From: an uncultured Lachnospiraceae bacterium
GTDB taxonomy: Bacteria; Bacillota; Clostridia; Lachnospirales; Lachnospiraceae
Assembly (NCBI GenBank): GCA_910577015.1
Contig: CAJTKU010000006.1
Location: forward strand, 103,236-167,235
Length of the DNA stretch: 64,000 nucleotides
Direction: 5' to 3'
Part shown: piece after piece, positions 8,108-15,420 of the stretch
How positions within the stretch are numbered: position 1 is the first letter of the stretch
Layout of the letters: each line of letters opens with the position of its first letter
Notes under the pieces: model-generated
Seen by the model: only the letters and a program-made list of their open reading frames with translations
Told to the model about the DNA's origin: nothing
Databases searched by the model: none
Program-made: the position numbers and the translations under genes

Positions 8108-9406
8108 ATGAGGAAAATTAACAAGCTGATAAGCGGCTACAATCACAATGCGGGCAGCGTTTCAAGAATTAAGTATATCGTCATTCACTATACGGGCGCA
8201 CTGGGGGACGCAAAGGCAAACTGCAATTACTTTGCGGGCGGCAACCGCAACGCCTCTGCGCATTACTTTGTAGGGTATGACGGGGCAATCTGGCAGAGCG
8301 TAGAGGATAAAAATGTAGCGTGGCACTGCGGCGCTAAGTCCTATAAGCACGCAGAGTGCAGAAATGCAAACAGTATCGGTATCGAAATGTGCGTAAGGAA
8401 GAAAAGCACGGCGAGCATGGGCGCTACCGATAAAGATTGGTATTTTGAGGACGCAACGGTAGAGGCTGCGGCAGAGCTTACACGGTACTTAATGGATAAG
8501 TATAATGTGCCTGCGTCGCACGTCGTAAGGCATTATGACGTTACGGGGAAGATTTGCCCTAACCCGTATGTATATAACACCACGGCGCATACATGGGACG
8601 AGTTTAAGCGGCTGATAAGCGACACTGCATCTGCTGGCGGCATGGTGCAGAACGGGAACACGGAAAAGGCAATCTGGGACTATCTGGCGGGCAAAGGCTT
8701 AAACGCATACGCCGTGGCAGGCTTAATGGGTAATCTGTATGCGGAAAGCGGGCTTAATTCCTGCAATCTGCAAAACAGCTATAACAAGAGCCTTAATATG
8801 ACAGATGCACAGTATACGGCTGCCGTGGATAATGGCAGCTACGGCAATTTTGTAAAGGACAAGGCGGGCTACGGGCTGGCGCAGTGGACGTACCACACAA
8901 GAAAGCAGGCGTTACTTAACTATGCGAAAAAGGCGGGTGCATCTATCGGCAGTCTGGATATGCAGCTTGCCTTTTTGTGGGACGAGCTGCAAGGCTATAA
9001 ATCCGTTATCAGCACATTAAAGGGCGCAAAGAGCGTGCGTGCTGCCTCTGATGCCGTGCTGCTGGGATTTGAAAAGCCAGCAGACCAGAGCGAGGCGGTA
9101 CAGAAAAAGCGTGCAGGGTACGGCGAGGCGTATTACAAGAAATATGCAGGCGGGCAGCAGACAGCAGTACCGCAGGAAAAGCCGCAGGCGGCAGCAGGCG
9201 TGCCGTTCAAGGTTAAAGTGGATACATTAGACCTTAATATAAGGACGGGCGCAGGGACGGACTACGCAAAGACGGGAGAGCATACGGGCAAAGGCGTATT
9301 TACCATTGTGGAAGTGAAAGAGGGTAAAGGGAGTACGGCAGGCTGGGGCAGGCTGAAAAGCGGCGCAGGCTGGATAAGTCTTGACTATGCCACACGCTTA
9401 GCGTAA
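8108..9406 (+). CDS. Endolysin: amidase plus phage-tail-lysozyme domain plus SH3
   Basis: 432 residues. The start is placed at ATG 8108 (MRKINKLISGYN), after an AAAGGACGG site. Residues about 10-175 are an amidase_2 domain (N-acetylmuramoyl-L-alanine amidase) with zinc ligands in VIHYTG and VRHYDVTGKICP. Residues about 185-345 resemble the phage tail lysozyme family (AIWDYLAGKGLNAYAVAGLMGNLYAESGLN, with the catalytic-type Glu in YAES), so it may cleave both the peptide and the glycan bond. After a Gln/Ala/Pro linker, a C-terminal SH3-like wall-binding domain (LNIRTGAGTDY...GWGRL...GWISLDY) ends the protein. Confidence 0.85.
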   Translation: MRKINKLISGYNHNAGSVSRIKYIVIHYTGALGDAKANCNYFAGGNRNASAHYFVGYDGAIWQSVEDKNVAWHCGAKSYKHAECRNANSIGIEMCVRKKSTASMGATDKDWYFEDATVEAAAELTRYLMDKYNVPASHVVRHYDVTGKICPNPYVYNTTAHTWDEFKRLISDTASAGGMVQNGNTEKAIWDYLAGKGLNAYAVAGLMGNLYAESGLNSCNLQNSYNKSLNMTDAQYTAAVDNGSYGNFVKDKAGYGLAQWTYHTRKQALLNYAKKAGASIGSLDMQLAFLWDELQGYKSVISTLKGAKSVRAASDAVLLGFEKPADQSEAVQKKRAGYGEAYYKKYAGGQQTAVPQEKPQAAAGVPFKVKVDTLDLNIRTGAGTDYAKTGEHTGKGVFTIVEVKEGKGSTAGWGRLKSGAGWISLDYATRLA

Positions 9407-9413
9407 GAAGAAT

Positions 9414-9456
9414 GAGGGCAGGCGGCTTAAGTGCTGCTTACCCTCTTATTTTTTTG
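9414..9456 (+). terminator. Terminator after endolysin
   Basis: GAGGG-C-AGGCGGC, loop TTAA, GTGCTGCT-T-A-CCCTC (9414-9445) forms a long imperfect stem, followed by TTATTTTTTT. It likely ends the late tail-DGR-lysis transcript. Confidence 0.75.
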
Positions 9457-9477
9457 GAAAATTTTATGAAAAACGCA

Positions 9478-9506
9478 TTGACAATATACCGAAAAAGGTA
9501 TATAAT
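9478..9506 (+). promoter_or_regulatory. Perfect sigma-A promoter with overlapping operator palindrome
   Basis: TTGACA (9478-9483), a 17-bp spacer, TATAAT (9501-9506). A 7-bp inverted repeat ATATACC-6 nt-GGTATAT (9484-9490 and 9497-9503) fills the spacer and enters the -10 box, an ideal repressor site. The downstream genes include a small Cro/XRE regulator that could bind it. Confidence 0.85.
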
Positions 9507-9573
9507 TTAAGACATAGAAAGGAGAACAGTAAGAAACTATAAAGCGCAAGGCGCAGAAAGGAGAAACGGCAGA

Positions 9574-9690
9574 TTGGGTAAAAAGAAACAAAAGAAAAAG
9601 CCTATCAAATGGCAAGAGCTGGCGGCAAATGCACTGATAGACTTAATCGTAGGGGCGGCACTAATCATAATAGACAAGCTATTAGGTTAG
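9574..9690 (+). CDS. Phage microprotein, basic N-terminus plus one membrane helix
   Basis: 38 residues from TTG 9574, with AAAGGAG ending 10 nt upstream. The N-terminus is GKKKQKKKPIKW, followed by a hydrophobic helix (ALIDLIVGAALIIIDKLLG). It is the first gene after the strong 9478 promoter. The layout, a run of lysines then one transmembrane segment, resembles small phage or toxin-type peptides, but I do not recognise a family. Confidence 0.55.
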   Translation: MGKKKQKKKPIKWQELAANALIDLIVGAALIIIDKLLG

Positions 9691-9697
9691 AGCCAAA

Positions 9698-9715
9698 GGC
9701 GGGCGAAAGCCCGCC
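9698..9715 (+). other. GAAA-loop hairpin resembling the DGR homing-site hairpin
   Basis: GGCGGGC-GAAA-GCCCGCC, a perfect 7-bp stem with a GAAA loop and no T-run. The first 15 bases equal those at 5566-5580 after the VR, and similarity continues (GCCG, CTACTA). It may be a second copy of the same structural element rather than a terminator. Confidence 0.65.
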
Positions 9716-9758
9716 GCCTACTAAGAATATAACACAAACCCAAAGCCGAGTAAAGGGT

Positions 9759-9857
9759 ATGCTTTTGAAAATAGGTATTTTTTTGGTAGCCGCAGGGCTG
9801 GTAAAGCTGCTGGTAGCTCTGGTAATGAGAGCGAAAGAAAAGAGAGGTAAAGCATGA
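9759..9857 (+). CDS. Phage membrane microprotein
   Basis: 32 residues from ATG 9759 (MLLKIGIFLVAAGLVKLL and so on). One hydrophobic helix is followed by a basic end (RAKEKRGKA). Its stop overlaps the start of the Cro/XRE gene (ATGA), pointing to coupled translation. A longer reading from 9609 is possible but its N-terminus is low-complexity and crosses the GAAA hairpin, so the short form is preferred. Function unknown. Confidence 0.45.
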   Translation: MLLKIGIFLVAAGLVKLLVALVMRAKEKRGKA

Positions 9858-10051
9858 ATTTAGGCGCAAATATCAAAAAAGTAAGAAAGAGCGCAGGCGT
9901 GACGCAGAAAGAACTTGCAGAACGCCTGCAAGTCTACCAGAAAGACATAAGCCGCTGGGAGAACAACGAGCTTACACCGAGCGCATTAACACTGGCAAAA
10001 ATATGTAATGAGCTGGGCGCATCTGCTGACGAGATTTTAGAGTTAAAATAA
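9854..10051 (+). CDS. Cro/XRE-family phage regulator
   Basis: 65 residues, a single helix-turn-helix domain and nothing else: IKKVRKSAGVTQKELAERLQVYQKDISRWENNELTP is a standard XRE HTH (residues 6-45). It overlaps the preceding microprotein by 4 nt. It is a candidate repressor for the palindrome in the 9478-9506 promoter, which would make this operon autoregulated. Confidence 0.85.
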   Translation: MNLGANIKKVRKSAGVTQKELAERLQVYQKDISRWENNELTPSALTLAKICNELGASADEILELK

Positions 10052-10075
10052 TTACGAAAGTGAGGTTTATTTATC

Positions 10076-10573
10076 ATGGGTAAAAAGAAAATGGTACTTT
10101 ATGGGGCGGCTGCGCTATTTGCAGTAAGCGGAGTGGTGGCACTGCCGTCTGGGAATATTACGGGCGGTATCGGCTGCATAGTGATTGCTGCCGTATGTTT
10201 TCTGCTGGCACGCAAACCAGCAAGAGAGGCGGCAGGGCAGCAGGCAGCGCCAAGGACGGCGGGAACACCTGCCGCTGGCAGCAGGATTGCGGAAACCATA
10301 CGCACAAAAGTAGTGGGCGTGACTTTCCAGAACGACGACGGCGAAAGCAGGCAGGATATATTAAGCCGTATGACGGGCGACGAGGAAATAGAGATAGAGA
10401 AAACCACATACAACGGAGAGCCTGCCGCATATGTGAAATGGGGAAATAAAATACTGGGGTATTTATCGGCAGAACTGGCAAAAGATTTGGCGGCAAAGTA
10501 TCCTAATGCCCGCTATACCGCAGAAATACTGGAAATTTCTGGGGGGGGGTACAGACGTTTGGGTGTAATATAG
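10076..10573 (+). CDS. Membrane-anchored HIRAN-like protein, cut short at a G9 tract
   Basis: 165 residues as read. Two hydrophobic segments at the N-terminus (7-25 and 29-46) precede an Ala-rich linker. Residues about 78-155 look like a HIRAN domain (KVVGVTFQNDDGESRQDILS; PAAYVKWGNKILGYLSAELAKDLA), a fold linked to DNA repair and restriction proteins. The frame ends TAG at 10573, eight codons after nine consecutive Gs (10541-10549). The frame reached with ten (or seven) Gs continues sensibly for 70 more residues to 10761, so the gene is either phase-variable or broken. An XRE regulator lies upstream and an IS30-type transposase downstream. Confidence 0.7.
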   Translation: MGKKKMVLYGAAALFAVSGVVALPSGNITGGIGCIVIAAVCFLLARKPAREAAGQQAAPRTAGTPAAGSRIAETIRTKVVGVTFQNDDGESRQDILSRMTGDEEIEIEKTTYNGEPAAYVKWGNKILGYLSAELAKDLAAKYPNARYTAEILEISGGGYRRLGVI

Positions 10574-10761
10574 AGCTTGACGTTATTGTAGAAGAACAGC
10601 AACGTAGCCAGCGTACAGCGGGCGAAACGATAGTATATATAGACCGCAGCAGTAAAAAGTACCATAGTAAGCCTAATTGTTCTGGAATGAAAAACCCAAA
10701 GGGCATACCGCTAAGCCAAGCAAAGAAAAAATACACAGCTTGTAAGAAATGCTGTAAATGA
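10549..10761 (+). pseudogene. Out-of-frame C-terminal part of the HIRAN-like protein
   Basis: Frame shifted by one base relative to 10076-10573 across the G9 tract. It reads VQTFGCNIELDVIVEE, closing the HIRAN-like domain, then a Ser/Thr linker, then VYIDRSSKKYHSKPNCSGM and a final YTACKKCCK. The spacing Y-H...C...C-x-x-C is that of the small Cys/His metal-binding modules found at the C-terminus of many Firmicutes secreted nucleases and HIRAN proteins. One extra G would join it to the upstream frame. Confidence 0.65.
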
Positions 10762-10774
10762 GCTATGAAATAAG

Positions 10775-10807
10775 AGCCGCAGACTTGTAAAAGAGTTTGC
10801 GGCTTTT
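10775..10807 (+). terminator. Terminator after the HIRAN-like gene
   Basis: AGCCGCAGAC (10775-10784) pairs with GTTTGCGGCT (10795-10804) with one G-T pair, and TTTT follows. It lies 14 nt after the extended HIRAN stop at 10761, which supports the 70-codon extension being part of the real gene. Confidence 0.8.
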
Positions 10808-10845
10808 CGTCGTATATAGACCACAACGAAAGAGAGGCAGAAACA

Positions 10846-11907
10846 ATGGCAAATAAAAAGGGCAGCCACCAGCTGACAAGGGCAGATAGGATAAAAATAG
10901 AGGCGCTGCTTAAAGAGGGCTTAAGCAAGGCGAAAATAGCGGCGCATCTGGGGGTACACCGCAGCACTATATATAATGAACTGAAAAGGGGAGAGTATGA
11001 ACACCGTAATAGTGACTGGACGACGGAAAAAAGATACAGCCCAGACATAGCGCAGGAAAAGGCAGAGGAAAATTTAAAAGTAAGAGGCACACAGCTTAAA
11101 ATAGGCAATGATATTGCGTATGCAAATTATATAGAGGACAAAATAGTAAAAGAGGATTATAGCCCAGCGGCAGTGCTGGGGGAGCTTAAAGCGCAGGGAA
11201 GAGAGAAAGAATTTAATACTACCGTCTGCGTAGCCACTCTTTACAGTTACATAGATAAGGGCGTTTTCCTTAAGCTGACTAATAAGGATTTGCCAGTAAA
11301 GAAGAATAAAAAGCGGGGGTATAAGAAAGTACGCAAGCAGCAGGCACGGGCGACAGCAGGCGACAGCATAGAAAAGCGCCCAGAAGAGATAGACCAGCGG
11401 GAAGAGTTCGGACACTGGGAAATGGATAGCGTGATAGGAAAGCGGGGAGTGTCTAAAAACGTGCTGCTGGTACTGACAGAAAGAAAGACACGGGACGAGA
11501 TTATATTTAAGCTGCCAGACCATACAGACGAGGCGGTAGTAGCGGCGCTGGATAGATTAGAGCGCAGATACGGTGCAGATATGTTTAGACAGATATTTAA
11601 GACAATCACGGTAGACAATGGCAGCGAGTTTGCCGACGTGAACGGCTTAGAGCGTTCTATACTGATAGAGGGGAAAAAGAGGACACATTTATATTACTGC
11701 CACCCATATAGCAGCTGGGAGCGTGGCACGAATGAGGTAACAAATAAAATGGTACGCCGTAAAGTGCCAAAGGGTACAAACTTTGACGATAAGACCGACG
11801 AGGAAATAGAGAAAATAGAGGGCTGGATAAACGGCTACCCACGCAGGATACATGGCTACCGTTCTGCTGGGGAGCTTTTCGCAGAAGAGCTGGAAAAGCT
11901 GGCTTAA
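10846..11907 (+). CDS. IS30-family transposase
   Basis: 353 residues, normal for IS30 transposases. The N-terminal HTH (SHQLTRADRIKIEALLKEGLSKAKIAAHLG, then HRSTIYNELKRG) is the IS30 signature. The DDE catalytic core is at about 195-335: D in HWEMDSV, D in TVDNGSEF, E in YSSWERGTNE. It ends in the typical GYRSAGELF segment. A terminator lies upstream. I see no inverted repeats closely flanking it that would define a stand-alone insertion sequence. At the right edge of the prophage, it may be the phage's own mobility enzyme or a separate IS. Confidence 0.85.
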   Translation: MANKKGSHQLTRADRIKIEALLKEGLSKAKIAAHLGVHRSTIYNELKRGEYEHRNSDWTTEKRYSPDIAQEKAEENLKVRGTQLKIGNDIAYANYIEDKIVKEDYSPAAVLGELKAQGREKEFNTTVCVATLYSYIDKGVFLKLTNKDLPVKKNKKRGYKKVRKQQARATAGDSIEKRPEEIDQREEFGHWEMDSVIGKRGVSKNVLLVLTERKTRDEIIFKLPDHTDEAVVAALDRLERRYGADMFRQIFKTITVDNGSEFADVNGLERSILIEGKKRTHLYYCHPYSSWERGTNEVTNKMVRRKVPKGTNFDDKTDEEIEKIEGWINGYPRRIHGYRSAGELFAEELEKLA

Positions 11908-12154
11908 TATCAGATATAGCGACTTTGAGAGGCTGGCAGTAGTGGCAGCCTTAAAATTGCGCCCATTCCAGTAAAAGGGAGTTTACAAGGCGGGCGCACT
12001 CTGGTATAGTAAGGGTAGCATATCTGCTGTATTTCATTCTGTATAGTTAAATTCTACAAAATACCCACTACCCAATTAGTAAATATGCCGAAAGTGAAAA
12101 AATGTTCAAAAAAAGGTTGAAATTTTTATCCTGATTGATTTTTTAAAAAAATGC
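11908..12154 (+). other. Prophage-host junction region with nested palindrome
   Basis: No gene. Nested inverted repeats TGCGCCC (11958-11964) / GGGCGCA (11992-11998) enclose GTAAA (11971-11975) / TTTAC (11982-11986). The sequence after about 12000 becomes AT-rich with A-runs leading to the S10 promoter. The prophage right end must lie in this stretch, but no duplicated attachment core can be identified without the left end. Confidence 0.5.
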
Positions 12155-12183
12155 TTGCATTTCCTCAAAAGACCATGTATACT
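12155..12183 (+). promoter_or_regulatory. S10 operon promoter
   Basis: TTGCAT (12155-12160), a 17-bp spacer, TATACT (12178-12183), within an AT-rich upstream region. It drives rpsJ onward. Confidence 0.85.
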
Positions 12184-12189
12184 ATGTGT

Positions 12190-12451
12190 TGCTGTGGCAT
12201 GATAGCTGTGAAGCGCGAGGTTGCTGCTGAAGGACGATGCCTGATAGCAGGTTTTCCGTGGAGCGAATGTCAAGTTAGGAAACTGACGACAAGTCACTGT
12301 ACAAAGTTCATGTCTGTCGAGGGACAGAAACAACCGTGAGAAACGATGTGTAAAGCAGTAATGTGTTTTTAAACAGGATACACACGGGAGAGTGTACAGT
12401 CACCGCTTGTCGTACTTCAATCAAAAGTGCGAAAAGGAGGCGACTTTTTTT
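12190..12451 (+). promoter_or_regulatory. S10 operon 5' leader
   Basis: A leader of about 260 nt before rpsJ, with paired segments including TCTGTC-GAGG-GACAGA (12313-12328). It ends in AAAGGAGG (12433-12440), 11 nt before the rpsJ ATG. The length suggests post-transcriptional control, but I do not recognise a named ribosomal protein leader. Confidence 0.5.
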
Positions 12452-12772
12452 ATGGCAACAAGTCAAGTAATGAGAATTACACTGAAAGCATACGATCATC
12501 AACTGGTTGATGCGTCTGCCAAAAAAATCATCGAAACAGTCAAGAAGAACGGGTCTCAGGTAAGCGGACCGGTACCTCTTCCTACCAAAAAGGAAGTGGT
12601 AACCATCTTAAGGGCAGTCCACAAATATAAGGATTCCCGCGAGCAGTTTGAGCAGAGAACCCATAAAAGACTGATTGATATCATTGCACCGACCCAGAAG
12701 ACGGTTGATGCATTGCAGAGACTGGAAATGCCTGCGGGCGTTTACATCGATATCAAGATGAAGACCAAATAA
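12452..12772 (+). CDS. rpsJ: 30S ribosomal protein S10
   Basis: 106 residues. It is part of the 30S head and doubles as NusE, the transcription antitermination factor. The start is set at ATG 12452 (MATSQVMRITLKAYDHQ) because AAAGGAGG lies 11 nt upstream; a longer in-frame reading from 12392 would be a leader translation. The conserved core GPVPLPTKKEVVTILR is present. First gene of the S10 operon. Confidence 0.97.
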   Translation: MATSQVMRITLKAYDHQLVDASAKKIIETVKKNGSQVSGPVPLPTKKEVVTILRAVHKYKDSREQFEQRTHKRLIDIIAPTQKTVDALQRLEMPAGVYIDIKMKTK

Positions 12773-12846
12773 CAAGTAAAACCAATAATATCCCCTACTA
12801 GTATGGACGCGGATGCGTCCCGCTGTAGAACAAACAGGAGGAAAAC

Positions 12847-13530
12847 ATGAAAAAAGCGATTTTGGCAACAAAAGTCGGAATGACTCAAATCTTCAATGAA
12901 GACGGCGTTCTTGTTCCCGTAACGGTTCTTCAGGCAGGTCCCTGTGTGGTTACACAGATTAAGACGGTCGAAAATGACGGTTACAGTGCAGTACAGGTAG
13001 GCTTTGTGGACAAGAAAGACAAAACCGTAAACAAGGATGCGAGCGGCAAGAAAGAAATCATCCACAGGCACGGCGCTTCAAAAGCCGAGCAGGGACATTT
13101 CAAGAAAGCCGGCGTTACATCCAAGAGGTATGTGAGAGAATTTAAGTTTGAAAATGCAGAAGAGTACACGCTTGGCTCCGAAATCAAGGCTGATATTTTT
13201 GCAGCGGGCGACAAGATTGATGCATCTGCAATTTCCAAAGGTAAAGGTTTCCAGGGTGCTATCAAGAGACACGGACAGCACAGAGGACCTATGGCCCATG
13301 GTTCCAAATTCCATCGTCATCAGGGTTCCAATGGCGCCTGCTCTTCTCCCAGCCGCGTATTCAAAGGAAAAGGGATGCCCGGACATATGGGATGTGTAAA
13401 GGTAACGGTTCAGAATCTGGAAGTCATCAGAGTGGATGCGGAAAAGAACCTGCTTTTAGTAAAGGGCGCAGTACCCGGACCCAAGAAAGCTTTAGTGACA
13501 GTGAAAGAAACCGTAAAGGTTGAAGCTTAA
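12847..13530 (+). CDS. rplC: 50S ribosomal protein L3
   Basis: 227 residues, somewhat longer than the usual 205-210. L3 starts 50S assembly and its loop reaches the peptidyl transferase centre. The opening KKAILATKVGMTQIF and the central HGSKFHRHQGSNGACSSPSR and GKGMPGHMG loop are classic. A 6-bp hairpin (GGACGC-GGAT-GCGTCC, 12805-12820) lies in the 74-nt gap after rpsJ. Confidence 0.97.
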   Translation: MKKAILATKVGMTQIFNEDGVLVPVTVLQAGPCVVTQIKTVENDGYSAVQVGFVDKKDKTVNKDASGKKEIIHRHGASKAEQGHFKKAGVTSKRYVREFKFENAEEYTLGSEIKADIFAAGDKIDASAISKGKGFQGAIKRHGQHRGPMAHGSKFHRHQGSNGACSSPSRVFKGKGMPGHMGCVKVTVQNLEVIRVDAEKNLLLVKGAVPGPKKALVTVKETVKVEA

Positions 13531-13575
13531 CAGCGCATCTCGTGACGCGCAGATGAAAGGAGGACTTAAACAGAA

Positions 13576-14196
13576 ATGGCAAACGTATCTGTTTATAATA
13601 TGGAAGGCAAAGAAGTCGGTAAAATCGACTTGAGCGATGCTGTGTTTGGTGTCGAAGTAAATGAACATCTTGTACACATGGCAGTGGTACAGCATCTTGC
13701 AAACAAACGTCAGGGAACACAGAAAGCAAAAACACGTTCCGAAGTTTCCGGCGGCGGAAGGAAGCCCTGGAGGCAGAAAGGAACCGGTCACGCAAGACAG
13801 GGTTCAACCAGGTCTCCCCAGTGGAAAGGCGGCGGAGTGGTATTTGCTCCCGTGCCCAGGGATTATTCCTTCAAATTAAACAAGAAAGAAAAGAGAGCAG
13901 CATTAAAGTCAGCGCTTACAAGCAAAGTGATGGATGAAAAGATTGTAGTGGTTGACGAGTTGAAATTTGACGAAATCAAGACCAAGAATTTCAAAACGGT
14001 GATGGATAACCTCAAGGTGGATAAAGGTTTGGTTGTTCTTGCAGAGAATGACAAAAACGTTATCTTGTCCGCAAGGAACATCCCCACAATAGAAACTACT
14101 TCTATCGGCACCTTAAACGTATACGACGTTATGAAGGCAGGCAAGGTAGTGCTGACCAAGGATGCCGTTTCCAAGATTGAGGAGGTATACGCATAA
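13576..14196 (+). CDS. rplD: 50S ribosomal protein L4
   Basis: 206 residues. It lines the nascent peptide exit tunnel. The extended loop (SGGGRKPWRQKGTGHARQGS, then RSPQWKGGG) is fully conserved and is where macrolide-resistance mutations usually fall. GAAAGGAGG lies upstream. Its stop codon overlaps the rplW ATG by one base. Confidence 0.97.
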   Translation: MANVSVYNMEGKEVGKIDLSDAVFGVEVNEHLVHMAVVQHLANKRQGTQKAKTRSEVSGGGRKPWRQKGTGHARQGSTRSPQWKGGGVVFAPVPRDYSFKLNKKEKRAALKSALTSKVMDEKIVVVDELKFDEIKTKNFKTVMDNLKVDKGLVVLAENDKNVILSARNIPTIETTSIGTLNVYDVMKAGKVVLTKDAVSKIEEVYA

Positions 14197-14495
14197 TGGC
14201 TGATATCAAATACTATGACGTAATCCTCAAGCCGGTTATTACAGAAAAGAGCATGGCCGGTATGAGTGAAAAGAAATATACTTTCCTGGTTCATCCGGAA
14301 GCAAACAAGACTCAGATTAAGGAAGCCGTTGAGAAAATGTTCGAGGGAGCCAAAGTAGCAAAGGTAAATACCCAGAATTACGACGGCAAGACAAAAAGAC
14401 GCGGTATGACAGTCGGCAAGACTGCAAAGACCAAGAAAGCCATTGTACAGCTTACCGCTGACAGCAAGGATATCGAAATCTTCGCTGGATTATAA
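14196..14495 (+). CDS. rplW: 50S ribosomal protein L23
   Basis: 99 residues. It sits at the exit tunnel and docks trigger factor, SRP and SecYEG. Typical features are YYDVILKPVITEKSM at the start and the KRRGMTVGKT loop. It starts inside the rplD stop codon (TAATG), so translation is probably coupled. Confidence 0.96.
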   Translation: MADIKYYDVILKPVITEKSMAGMSEKKYTFLVHPEANKTQIKEAVEKMFEGAKVAKVNTQNYDGKTKRRGMTVGKTAKTKKAIVQLTADSKDIEIFAGL

Positions 14496-14561
14496 TAGTC
14501 GGGTTAAAGTATGCGGCGCAGAGAGCCGCGCAAAGAATCTAAAAGAAAAGGAGATATAACA

Positions 14562-15404
14562 ATGGGAATTAAGAAATACAACCCATATACACCTTCCAGA
14601 AGGCATATGACCGGTTCCGATTTCTCTGAAATCACAAAGAAAACGCCTGAGAAATCCCTCTGTGTGTCTTTGGAAAAGAATGCAGGCCGCAACAATCAGG
14701 GAAAGATTACGGTGAGACACCGTGGCGGCGGTTCCAGAAGGAAATACAGGATTATTGATTTCAAGAGAAACAAGGATGGTATTCCGGCAAGAGTAATTGG
14801 TATCGAGTACGACCCTAACAGGACGGCAAATATCGCGCTTATCTGTTATGAAGACGGTCAGAAGGCTTATATTCTGGCTCCGGAAGGACTTACCGACGGC
14901 ATGAAAGTCATGAACGGCGCACAGGCGGAAGTGAGAGTAGGAAACTGCCTGCCGTTGTCTGAGATTCCTGTCGGTACACAGATACACAACATTGAATTAT
15001 ATCCCGGCAGGGGCGGCCAGCTGGTTCGTTCCGCAGGCAACAGCGCACAGCTGATGGCAAAGGAAGGAAAATATGCCACACTCAGGCTTCCCTCCGGTGA
15101 AATGAGAATGGTTCCTCTTTTATGCAGGGCAACCGTAGGTGTTGTAGGCAATGTCGACCACAACCTTATCAATATCGGTAAAGCAGGACGTAAGCGCCAC
15201 ATGGGCATCCGCCCTACGGTACGCGGTTCCGTCATGAACCCGAACGACCATCCTCACGGTGGTGGTGAAGGAAAGACCGGTATCGGACGTCCCGGACCCA
15301 GTACCCCTTGGGGCAAACCTGCACTCGGCTTGAAGACGCGTAAGAAGAAAAACAAATCCAACAAGCTGATTGTAAGAAGAAGAGACGGCAAGGCTATCAA
15401 ATAA
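14562..15404 (+). CDS. rplB: 50S ribosomal protein L2
   Basis: 280 residues. It is needed for subunit joining and peptidyl transferase activity. The start is at ATG 14562 (MGIKKYNPYTPSRR) after AAAAGGAG; an upstream in-frame ATG at 14511 gives a non-conserved extension. The C-terminal HPHGGGEGKTGIGRPGPSTP segment holds the critical His. Confidence 0.97.
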   Translation: MGIKKYNPYTPSRRHMTGSDFSEITKKTPEKSLCVSLEKNAGRNNQGKITVRHRGGGSRRKYRIIDFKRNKDGIPARVIGIEYDPNRTANIALICYEDGQKAYILAPEGLTDGMKVMNGAQAEVRVGNCLPLSEIPVGTQIHNIELYPGRGGQLVRSAGNSAQLMAKEGKYATLRLPSGEMRMVPLLCRATVGVVGNVDHNLINIGKAGRKRHMGIRPTVRGSVMNPNDHPHGGGEGKTGIGRPGPSTPWGKPALGLKTRKKKNKSNKLIVRRRDGKAIK

Positions 15405-15420
15405 TTAAGGAGGAAAGACA

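Larger units (their letters stand above)
1..12100 (+). mobile_element. Prophage (right part; left end outside window)
   Basis: A contiguous, same-strand run of phage genes: tape measure, distal tail, baseplate, DGR-diversified tail protein, holin, endolysin, Cro-like regulator and transposase. Genes are packed with 3-25 nt gaps or short overlaps, and base use differs from the host genes that follow, being rich in GGGCG, CGCA and GGACGG strings. The host S10 promoter begins at 12155. The right boundary is not defined by any attachment repeat I can see and lies somewhere between 11908 and about 12150. No tyrosine or serine integrase is in the window; the only mobility enzyme is the IS30-type transposase at the right edge. 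Confidence 0.85.

Noticed and set aside
9698..9715. Ordinary rho-independent terminator
   Set aside because: No T-run follows the stem; the loop and flanks match the DGR hairpin instead.
9609..9758. Longer N-terminus for the membrane microprotein
   Set aside because: It crosses the GAAA hairpin and the previous peptide gene, with low-complexity, non-conserved-looking sequence.
10809..11940. Terminal inverted repeats of a stand-alone IS30 element
   Set aside because: Comparison of the sequences just outside the transposase showed only a weak GTCG/TATAT similarity, not enough to define ends.
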